From Tridacna crocea (Eukaryota > Mollusca > Bivalvia > Cardiida > Cardiidae): 64,000 bases of DNA. Made by a program: the position numbers and the translations under genes. Under the pieces are notes generated by a model, which worked only from the letters and a program-made list of their open reading frames with translations, searched no databases and was not told the DNA's origin. This document shows positions 34,001-46,000 of this stretch, one piece after another (position 1 is the first letter of the stretch; each line of letters opens with the position of its first letter). Location: the NCBI GenBank assembly GCA_943736015.1, contig OX031063.1, forward strand, positions 33,944,172 to 34,008,171, in the 5' to 3' direction.

Positions 34001-37000
34001 TAATGTTTTCTATTCTTCTAATGTTAAAATTTAATTTTTGAGTCACATTTATTTCATCTGCAAATGCTTTCAATTTGTACATGTCTAAAACTTTGTCGTT
34101 TGGTTATGAGTTAAGATGGTAGAAACACGGATAACAGAAATATCATACAGTAATGTTCAGAACTAGCATATTTTTCCTTTCCTAAAACAATTTTCAGAGA
34201 CCTTTTTTTTCTCAAAAGTTGTGATTTTCTAGACATGGGTTGTTAAAAAAAAAAAATTAGATTGTATTTGGCTATGTTGATCCAGAATAAATCCCGAAAG
34301 TTTATAGGAGAAACTTACATATTCATGAAATTACTTTCAGGTACTTGCTACAGGGTTGAGTGGCCTATATTCAGACTTGCCAAGAAAGATAGAGATACCA
34401 AGTGAAGACTGGTTCCACATTACGGATGATGATGTCGCCAACATGAGAGAAATGTCCATGTTCTTGAATTCACTAGAGTTTTGTAACGCTGTTGCACAGG
34501 TATGCCTTTCCATTAACTCTTTACCACAGGACAAAATTTTAGACTGGTTTAAATTGAAAGCATTTGCAGAAGACAAAATAAAGGTGACTGAAAAATTGAA
34601 ATTTGTTCTGGGAAGGGTAGAAAACACTGTGGGAAAAGGAGAAAATTTTGGTTACCAGCATTTTCTCCTTCTCCTACAGTGTTTTCAAAAGGCTTCTTTT
34701 TCAGGGGTGTCAAAAGTAGGGATCGTGTGGTAATGGGTTAACCCATTAACACACAATCCCTACTTTTGACAACCCTGAGAAAGAAGCCTTTAAAAAAATT
34801 GTGGGAGAAGGAAAAAATGCTGGTAACCAGCATTTTCTCCTTTTCCCCCAATGTTTTCTACCCTTCACAAAACAAATCAAATTTGCAGTCACTTTTATTT
34901 TGGTATCTACAAATGCTTTCGATTTGAACAGGCCAAAAAATTTGTCATTTGGTAAAGGGTTAACCTTTAAACTTGGGTCTTTTATTTAACCTTTGAGAGA
35001 AAATGTGTGTAACCAGCATTTTCTCCTTTTCCCACAATGTTTTCCGTTGATTTTGACATAAATTTTATCATATAAGCTATATTTTCTTTGTCTTCTGTTC
35101 TTACGAACGAAGTCCGTAACAAAGAAACAAATGAATAAATGCATGGCAGAAATAAGGATCGGAGCGGGATTCGAACTCCGAACTCCCGGACGCAAAGCCA
35201 ATAACCTAACCACTGAGTCAAAGAGATATCTCCCTGACGCAGTAGCCAGGTATTGTATTTAAATCGGGAGTATGCCATGCAGGAAGGAGTGGTCTCCCGT
35301 AACACACCCCCTCTTAAAGTCATCATTTATTGATGACTCAAAGCCTTATTAGGCAGGAAGTCCAATTTTGGACAACAAATGGGATTTATGGCTCAATGGC
35401 CAATCCCGGACGAGCCCCCATCTTACGAACGAAGTCCGTAACAAAGAAACAAATGAATAAATGCATGGCAGAAATAAGGATCGGAGCGGGATTCGAACTC
35501 CGAACTCCCGGACGCAAAGCCAATAACCTAACCACTGAGCCAAAGAGATATCTCCCTGACGCAGTAGCCAGGTATTGTATTTAAATCGGGAGTATGCCAT
35601 GCAGGAAGGAGTGGTCTCCCGTAACACTGTGAATGCCTTCTGTAGACAAGACCAAAATTTTCTTGCCAGGTAAGGAATTAACTCTGAACCACACTATCTA
35701 GACTTTAATAACACTTGAGAAAGAGATTTTGGAAACATTTTGAGAAAAGAAAAATTTACTGGCTACCAGCATTTTCTCCTTTTCTTGCAAGGTATTCGAC
35801 CCTCATCGAACCAAGTCTCGTAACACCAGCCACATTTAAATTGTCTTTTGCAAATACCTACAGTTTGGATGACCCTAACTTTTTGTCAGTTAGGAAAGAG
35901 TTAATTCATTACCTCGTGTAACAAATTTGCAGTAGATATTATTTTGAAGTACTTTCATTAGAGTGTAGGTCAAGAAAATTTTGTTGTTTTTCCTTAGGTC
36001 TGATCTGTCTAGTAATTTGTGAGCAATTCTCAGCAGAACAGCCTAACAAAAGCAATATTATAGTCGGAACTATTTGAAACAGCCATTCATCAAAAGGTCA
36101 TGGTGGCCTTTTAACCCTTTACCTCATATGCCCATTTTAGGTTCCTTCAATTCAGCGGCAAATAAACATGATGTCAAAAACATGGACAAATGGGGAAACA
36201 ATTATCTGATCAAATGAAAAACATTGTGGGAAAAGGAGAAATTGCTCGTTACGAGCAATTCTCCTTTTCCCACAATGTTTTCAAAAGCTGTCTGTTGTTG
36301 ATGTGTCTAAATGAGTATCTATGGAGTAAAGGGTTAAGACATGTAACAGCATAATGCAGCTATGTAGGCTCTCAGCATTATGTGTGACCAGCATTATGTT
36401 GCTACCTGTCAGAAAGCTGTTTTTTGCTGTTTTTTTCTTAGCCTCTGCAAAGGGTTTGACTGTATGTAAATGTGTTTGTTATTTTACATGAAGCCTTTAC
36501 TACTTAATCCTAAGTTTTGACAACCATGACAAGAAAAGCCTTTGAGAACTTTGTGGGAAAAGGAAACAATTCTGGTAACCTGCATCGTTCCTGATTCCCA
36601 CAATGATTTCTAAGCTTTCATCTATTGTCGTTTGAGCTTGATTTACTCAGTTGTCTGCAAGATCTTTCACCTAAGACAAGTCTAAAACTTTGGCATTTGG
36701 TAAATAGTGGAGATTTTTTTTTTCAATATTTTGCAGACTTTTTTTCCCACAATGTTTTCTACCCTATCAGAGAGCTTTTAAAGCTCTTTTGTACAAATTT
36801 ACAGTTTGTCATCTGAAGATGTTTTAAATTTGAAAGAGTCTAAAACTCGTTGTTTTGGAAAGGGTTAACTGTTTAAAATGCAGACTTGTTCTGATTGAAA
36901 GCCTTTACTGACAACAAATTAAATGTGTAAATGGTAGAATCTTTGAAAGGGTTGAAAGCATTGTGGGATTAGGAGAAACTGTTTGTTAATTGCATTTTCT

Positions 37001-40000
37001 CCTTTTTGTACAACATTTTCAAAAGGCCTTTTTCCTTTTGTTGTTTTTGTGTGTGGTAAAAGGTTAATAAATTTACCACATACTGCATTACAATGAACTT
37101 TTGTATGTTTGCAGCCCTACCTCAGTAGTCAAGAATCCTATATCAGTTATAATCATAGTAATAAATGACATAATTGTTAACATTTTTAATCTTTGAATGA
37201 AATCCCATTTATGATAGAAAGTATGTGTGTAGAGCATAATACATGATCTATTGTCAGCTCTTTAACTCTGTCAATTGTAATCATAGGAATAAATGACATG
37301 TTATTAGCATTTTTAATCTTTGAATGAATCCCAGTTATGATAGGATGTATATCTTCATTGGCTCTGTTTTAGAAATTTCTTCTCCTAGAACTTTCCATTT
37401 TCTCTGGCTTTGAAAAGTGGTTCTCAGTTTTAAAATACTTGTACATGATCAGGGAATAAATTATTCTTCCCTTATTAATTAAAAGTCTTCCTGGAACATG
37501 CAGTCTGATCTTTTATTTATACCATATACAAAGACATAATTATTAATTGTCTGCGAAATTTCAGTTCTTTTGCCTGACTCACCATGACCTTTTACCATTT
37601 ATCCCACTACGTTGAGTTTTAAAAACATGAAGAGGAAGGCTTTACATTGTAGGAAAAGGAGAAAATGCTGGTAACCAGCATTTTCTCCTTTACTCACACT
37701 GTTTTCGCACTGTTTTCTACCCTATCGAAAACAATTCTGTCATTTGGGCCATATATTAGTAGTTATCTGCTACTTTAAAGTTACACAAATCTGTATTTTT
37801 GCCATGTGGTAGAGGGCTCACTCTTTACCAAAGGCCAAAATTTAAGACTTGTCCAAATTAAAATCATTTGCAGACGACAAATTAGATCTCTGTCAAATGA
37901 CAAGATTTACACTCAGAGGGGTACAAACACTCTGGGAAATGGGGAGATTATCCAAGATCCTTCAGGATGGAGTCATTCAAAAAGAGTATGGAGACAGGAA
38001 AAAATGCCAGTAGCCAGCATTTCTCCGTTTCCTACAGTTTCTCCAACCCACCGAAGGCAAAGCCCATGGATTGGGCTGCTTTAAATTTGTCGTATGTCAA
38101 CATATTGAATATTGAATAATACAGATTAGGTAAAAATTAAAGTCAAATTTTGAAAATTCAAGATAACTTTTTGATTTTATAATACATAAATGATAGATGC
38201 TTTTTCTGATTTTTTTTAATCAGTAGGTGTTTGTATGAAGTTTTAGGATTTTGTCTTGTGCCCTATTTCTTGTGCATGCAAGCTGTTCTATTTTGAGATG
38301 CTCTATTTTTAGATTGCCCATCCCCTTGTAAGAGACCAGCTTATCAAGTTTATATATAATGGCTTTTTGGTACCAGTGCTAGGTCCAGCTCTACATCAGG
38401 TAAGTACATGTCAATACAATAGTTGTGTGACCATTTCTTACCTTCTTACGAAACTACTAAGCTTGCACTTAAAAGTTATGAAACCGCCAGAATATTTGGA
38501 CTTCTTCCAGCACCATGATAACCCTTTACTCCATAGATACTCATTTTGACGTATCAACAACAGACAGCTTTTGAAAACATTGTGGGAAAAGGAGAAATTG
38601 CTCGTAACAAGCAGTTTCTTCTTTTCCCACAATTTTTTCCACTCAATCAGATATTTGTATCCTCATTTATCCATATTTTTGACATCATATCTTTATTTGC
38701 TGCTAAAATGGAAGAGCCTCAAATTGGCATATCAGATAAAGGGTTAAACTGATACAGAATATATGAAAGGAAAGCATTATACAAGTGCAAAACTGACTCC
38801 AAATTGTCCAGGAAAGCACAATGCAAATTTCTAACCACCCTGACAAAGATAACATTTTAAACATTGTTGGAAAAGGAGAAAATGCTGTTAAGCAGCATTT
38901 TCTCCTTTTCCCACATGTTTTCAACCCAATGAAAGGCAAATCTTATGTTTTGATGGACATTTAACTTGTCATCAGCAAATTCTTTCAATTTGGACAAGGG
39001 TAAAATTTTGTCATGAGATAAAGACTGAAGCAATGCATAATATGTCAGTCAGTGATAGTGATATAAAAAGCTTTTGCTTGCAGACATGTTCTGATTCATT
39101 TTTATGACGACAAGGGTTTTTTTTATCATTTTTTTTTATCTCTTTTTCAAGTAAACTAAACTTTATGCTTGACCAAAAAATTTGCAGATGACCATAAAAT
39201 AGGGCATATATGATGGAATATACTGGTACCTATAAAAGGGTTTTGGTAGTAAAGATTGGGAAAAATGGAGAAAAGCGTTGTTTATCAGCCTATTCAGCAA
39301 CCTTTTTCGTTATGATCTAAGCCATATTTAGTTTGTCATTTGCAGATTCTTTTAAAATAGGATATTCTAAAATTTTGATTCTTGGTTAAAGTGTATTAAA
39401 TGAAGTTTCTGATAAAATTGGTGATCAGAGATCAGAATTGCCTACTATTTTTAAGAATGTTCTGTGTCGAATTCTTCTGGATTTTTTACATTGGAAAGTA
39501 ACACAATTTCTGACTTTTTTTTCTGATCAGGTTTTAACTTTCCAGTGTGTAATAAATGTTGGAGAATTAGTCACAGAATATCCTTAACTCATTACCAAAC
39601 AACAAAATTTTAGGTTTGTCCAAATCGAATGCATTTGCAGACGACAAAATAAAAGTGATTGAAAATTTGATATTTGTTTTGTGAAGGGTAGAAAACATTG
39701 TGGGAAAAAGAGAAAATGCTGGTTACCAGCATTTTCTCTTTTTCCCACAATGTTTTCTGAAGGCTTCTTTCTCAGGGGCGTCAAAAGTAGGGATTGTGTG
39801 GTAGTGGGTTAAGAATGGTTGATGAATGCGGACCCAGAATCTTCACATAATCATTATGAGGATAACACTCGAAACTAGAGATATTTTTTCTGACGCCTGT
39901 TTCTTTGAATTTTGATTCCCAAAGTTTATAATTGTACCCCACAACTTAAATGCATGTGTTCTTGACTTGTGTTTATGTCAAGGGGTCAATTGATTACTGT

Positions 40001-43000
40001 ATGAGAAGGTTCAAAGAAACCAAAAAAATCTTACACAAATCATGAAAAGTCAAAAGTTTTAAGTAAAACATCATTTGTCAACATCAATGAAAATATTCTG
40101 ATTAAAAGAAGATTACAAAGGTCACTTTTATTCCACCTATGTTTTCCATTGTTGAAGTTGTGAAAAGTCATATTTCTGTAGGGTTTATTTGTTATTGGTT
40201 TAGGAGTACCGGTATATTGTACTTATACATGTATTTATTTTCCAACCTACATTGTACTTAACCCTTTACCAAATGACATAATTTTAGACTGGTCCAAAAT
40301 TGAAAGCATTTGCAGAGGACAAAAAAAAAAAGTGACTCAAAAGCTGAAACTTGACTTTAGAAGACTAAAAAACATTGAAGGAGAAAATGCTGGTTACCAG
40401 CAATTTCTCCTTGACCAAAATGTTTTCAGAAAAAAAACTAGGATTGTTTGGTATAGGGCTAAACTTTAATAGTGGATAAACATTTAATATGTTGAGCAGA
40501 ACGTAGATTTCTTTTTTTTTTTCCTTGTTTACTAAGAAACCCTTTTTTTCAGTCTTTCAACCTTTCATGACAAAAAAAATGAAGAAAAATGAACCCCAAA
40601 GACACTTTCATTGAATTTCATTGGATTTTGTCTAGAATGTCTCAGCCAAGAAGACCGTGTAGACTTGAGGTCAGACTGCATAATACACTGGCTGCAGCTC
40701 TACTTGTGAAAGGTGGTATTGCTCTGTACCAAACAACAAAAACTTGGTGTCATCCAAACTGAAAGCAATTTGCAGACAACAAATTAAATCTGGCTGAAGT
40801 GTGAGATATAGTTGGGAAAAAGTAGAAAACATTTTGCGAAAAGGTGAAAATGCTGGTTAATGTTTTTAAGTATTTTCCTCCAAGATCATTAAAAATTTGG
40901 ATTGTGTGCCAGTGGTAAAAGGTGAAGGGTTAGGTCAGGATTGATGAGCAAGTTTTAAGTTGTAACATAAGTGCTTGTTCTGAGTCATCTAGAAGAGAGA
41001 AAAAAAAACCATAGCAATCACAGTCCATCTTTTTTAATACAAAAGCCTTTTCTTGGTATTGTTAGGGTCCAGAGCTTTTTTATGCAGTTAATCGAACATC
41101 ACATATTGTATGGTAGTTTCCTTTGAAGGTTATCTTTTTAGGCATGTCTTTTAAGGCAGGCATTTTCTCATGCTAGTAATCATTTTTTCTGTGTAATACA
41201 TCTTATAATACTGTTATTCTTTGTTTACCAATGACTTTAGAAAGTTAATAAAGAATTTTATCAAGTCATGGACAAAAAGAAAGTACCAAAGTCCAAAAAA
41301 GGCCAAAAGCCTGTCTTAACAGTGTCATCAGATTTTGGTCAGAAGGTAATTTAACTTAAACACTTTCCCTTCCGCAATGCCAGACACCCAAATGTCCAAG
41401 TACAGGAAAACCCAATATCAAGCTCATATATTACCCTAGATCAAAACCTACCTCTTGCTGATATCCTTTTTCCTTTGTCACACATTTAGTAACATTCCTG
41501 TTTTCTACAGTACAATGTCAATGTTGAATTTGAAAATTCTAAAAGAAGCATACATGTATCAGGTAATGGGCTTTTTTATATTCACTTTTAAATTTTATGT
41601 TGAATGCAACCAGAATGGAATGATCTTCTCTCCCATGAGAGAGAAATTCTATTCCTTTCGGAGAGCAAATCTTTGGAAGGTAATGTACATTCTACATAAC
41701 TGCATCCTTAATTTCAATTAAGTTTTAACTTATTTTTATTTTAGTTACTGTCTAATTATTTCCAAAGAAAAGAGAGTGGAAGGTAGCTTTTGAATAACAA
41801 AATAAGGCAATTTTTCTTGTAACCTTTTTGACTGAAGCTTAGTTGTGTTTTGTTTAATTTTGAAGTCATGATATTTATAAAGTAGCATTAAACTGCTATC
41901 CCCACTTATGTTGGTTACTTTCTGTATTGCAGAAAAAGATTTTTAACCCTTTACCAATCTTGCGTTAAACACTGAAAGAGAACACATTTTGGAAACATTG
42001 TTGGAAAAGGAGAAAATGCTGGTAATCAGCAGTTTCTCCCTTCCTGCAGTGTTTAACCCATAACCACAAAATCCCTACTTTTGACGCCCCTGAGAAAGAA
42101 ACCTTTAGAAAACAGTGTGGAAAAAGGAGAAAATGCTGGTAACCAGCATTTTCTCCTTTACCCACAATGTCTTCTACCCTTTAAAAAAACAAATTCAAAT
42201 TTACAGTCACTTTAATTTTGTTGTCTGCAAATGCTTTCGATTTGGACAAACCAAAAATTTTGTCATTTGTTAATGAGTTAAACTTTTCTACCTTACCGAA
42301 GACACCCCCCACAATTTTAGCCTCATTTAATTTGTCGTCTACCAATGCTTTGAATTTGGACAAGTGTAAAATTTTGTCATTCTGTAGAGGTTTAAAAGAT
42401 TGAAGTAAACGGTACTTCTGGCAATTTCCTTCTTTACCCTTAACCTTTGCCCAAACACACATTAGTTTTAACAACCTCGAAAAAGACGCCTTTTAAAACT
42501 ATTGTGGAAAAGGGAGGAAATGTTGGTAACCAGCATTTGCTCCTTTTCCCACAATGTTTTCTTACCTTTCCCAAAGCAAATTCAAATTTTTTAGTCCCAT
42601 TTATTTTGTCGACTGCAAGTACCGGTACTTTCAGTTTGGACAGGTCTAGAATTTTGTCATTTAGTAAAGAGTTTACTTGTTTTTTTGCCCACCTTTTCTT
42701 TCAGAAGTTAAAAAGATAATGAAAGACTGTAGATCAAATTCTGTTACTAGTATGTAAACCACATCACACTTTACGGGAACAAAATTTTTTGATAAAACAT
42801 TATTTAAAATCTGATTTTAAATTTTTTAGATCACTGAAAAAGAAAAACAGAAAAAGTTGGTACCAATAACCAGATTTACAGAAGCCATAAAAATTACTGT
42901 TGCTCCATTTACATTGCTAAATTTGTTAATACATAATATATAATTATTATCATTTTTTCCACAGTATTTTTCAAAAAGAAATGTTAGAGATAGTGCATGT

Positions 43001-46000
43001 TACATAAGGAATATATTTTGATGAACTGAACAAATTTGAATTAGACCTCAACAAAAATGGTACCTTTTACCACATCATCCTTAGTTTTAAAGACCCTGAA
43101 GAAGATGGTCTTTGAAAAGATTGAGTGAGAAATGGAGAAACTCCTGGTGAACAGCATTATCTTCTTTTCCCATAATGTTTTCTTTTAACTCTTTACTCCA
43201 TAGGTACTCATTTCTACACAATTGCTTGTAGGAGCCTTTGGAAAACATTGTGGCAAAAGGTGAAATTGCTCGTGACGAGCAATTTCACCTTTTGCCACAA
43301 TGTTTTCTATGTTTTCAAAAGGTGTCATATATACATAAGAAACGGTTCCATCCTTGCTGTTATTTAGGATCAATCAGAATGTTTTCAATTTTGATGAGTC
43401 TAGAATATAGCCATTTGAAAAAAAGTAAATTGGAAAACCCTTAATTTGTGCAAATTTCTTTGCCGTGTTAATTGTACCTTACATAATTACGATATTGATT
43501 TTTTTACGCTACTGTGAATTTTTTGAGTTTCTGCCTTATCACCCTAACTATATACAAGGGTTACCTATTCAAAAATTTGTTTGCCCTCTGCTTAAATCTT
43601 CACCAGACAACAAAAATTTTGACTCATCAATTTTGAAAGCATTTGCATGATGTAGTGCCTGTGACTCCGATAAAGGTAATCGGCAGAAGGGACAAAATCT
43701 TTGTTTGAAAGGAAAAGAAATCTTAGGAAAAGCAGGTTCTGCCTTTCCCACATTGTTTTCAGAATACTACTTTACAATTGTCATAGAATCATGGCATTGT
43801 CTGGTGAAGATTTTATTTGTTTGATATCATTTAATTGAGTTTGGTTTACTTTAATCCTATCCTTTCCAAATGCATTTCAAGAAGCTTCAATGTGAAGTAA
43901 CTATTTTAAACCACCTTACTCTTTACCAAACAACAAACTTTTGGACTGAACCAAATTCAAAACATCTGCAGACAACAGATTAAATCTTGTTTATACAGTG
44001 ATTTCTGACTTTGATAGGGTAGAAATTAAAGTGGAAAAAGGAGAAAATGCTGGTTGCCAGCATTTCTCCTGTTCCCACAATATTTTGTACAGGCTCCTTT
44101 CTCAGTCAGGACTGTGTAGTATTGAGTTAATTAATTAATTAGTTAATTGCTTCATTCTGAGTTTTAACCACCCTCAAAAAGAGGGCCTTTGAAAACATTA
44201 TGACTCCAAAGATAGAGAAAATACTCCAGAAGGAGAAAATACAAGACTTAGTGCTTCCAACTTGGACATGTATAAAATTTTGTCGTCTGTTTAAATTTCA
44301 AATTTTCATTCACATTTATTTTGTTGTTTGCAAATGCTTGTGATTTGAACAAGCCTAAATTATTGTCGTTTGGTAATGAGTTACGTGTTGTAAGGTTTTA
44401 TGCTATGATACAAAATTGCAGCTGTCAATTTTGGAAAGATCTCTGTTAATGTGAGGAATGAACATAGATTTAGGTATAATTGTGGAAGAGGTAAAAAATG
44501 CTCTTTCATGTATAGTCTGCTGCAAGACACTCTGGGATTCAGCTTCCGCTAAACTCTTTACCACACGACAAAATTTTGGACTGGTTTAAATTGAAAGTAT
44601 TTGCAGACGACAAAATAAAGGTCACTGAAAAATTGAAATCTGTTCTTGGAAGGGTAGAAAACACTGTGGGAAAAGGAGAAAATGCTGGTTACCAGCATTT
44701 TCTCCTTTTCCCACAATGTTTTCAAAAGGGCTCTATCTTAGAGTCGTAAAACGGGATTATTTGGTAAAGGGTTAACTAGATGACAAAGGTTCAGACTGAT
44801 CCAAAATGAGAGCAGTAACTGTGCAGATGACAAATCCAATCTAGTTTAGATAGCGATAGCAGTTGTCCGTGGAAGAATTTTCTTCTTTTCCCATGATGTT
44901 TTCTTAATTCCTATTTCTCAGGGTGATTAAAATTCTAGATTGTGTGGTAGAGTAAACAACTTGGGAAGTGAAGAAATTTTGCTTCTAATGAGAAATCAAC
45001 CATTTTTAGATGTTGTGGCATTTAATCAATCTGTTCATATCTGCAGTAGAAATTTTTTGAAAACATTGTGACATAAGTAGGTAAATATACATAAATGTCA
45101 ACACAATCTTTTTGCCTTCAAACTTTTATTTTATGTGTACTATTTGTGCTGGTTTATGGTTGGTCAAACATGATCTGTTATGTAGCATTAGAGGTTTATT
45201 CCACATTAGAAGACAAAATTTAGGTTTGTCCATAAAGCACTTACAGACAATTATATTAAATGCTGTTAAAGAAAGGATAAAGAATGCTTTTGAAAAATGA
45301 GAAATATTGTGGGAAAAGGAGTAAAATGTCGTAACCAGAATTTTCTCCTTATCCAGCAGTGTTTCCTAACCTAAAGACTGTTTCAGATTTTTTAGCCACA
45401 TTAAATTTGTATTCCAGAAATGCTTTTCGGTTGTACAAGTTCGGAATGTTATCGTTTGGTAAAGAGTTTAGAAATAATCCATACTTTGACTAGTGAACAG
45501 GGGAAGCTTTTTAAAAACACTGTAAATGAAGAATTGCATGTAACTTCCATCTTCTCTTTTTTTTCCGCAGTGACTTTTACTTGATCAGAAAACATCAGTT
45601 CATTCCGATCAGTTGCAAATTTGTTATTTGTGATGCATTCAATTTGGAAGAGTCAAATATCTGATGTTTAAGAAATAGTCAACTCTTCCTTTACCTGAAG
45701 ACAAAAGCTTAAATTTGTTTATGATAGTCAAGAGACCATTGTGGAAGCAGCGAAATTTTAGTACCAGCATTTTCTCCTGTTCCCTCAATGTCTTTTGAAA
45801 GCCTTTTTCCTCAGAGTCATCCTAACTTTGGATTGTGAATTTTGACTTTGGAAGGGTTAAAACATTGTGGGAAAAGGGGAAAAATGCTGATTACCAGAAT
45901 TTTCTCCTTTCCCACGATATTTTCAAAAGTTTTCCTTTTCAGGATCATTAAAAGTTGTGATTGTGAGGTAAAGAGTTAACCCTTTACCAAGCGTCAAAAT

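Noticed and set aside
35140-35245. Possible tRNA gene on the minus strand
   Set aside because: A- and B-box-like elements are present, but the acceptor stem does not close and the unit is repeated with a shared non-tRNA tail, so it is a SINE.
41512-41561. Possible exon between CTACAG and GTAATGG in the FHIP1 intron
   Set aside because: It is open but 50 bp long, so it would shift the frame between the phase-0 neighbours.
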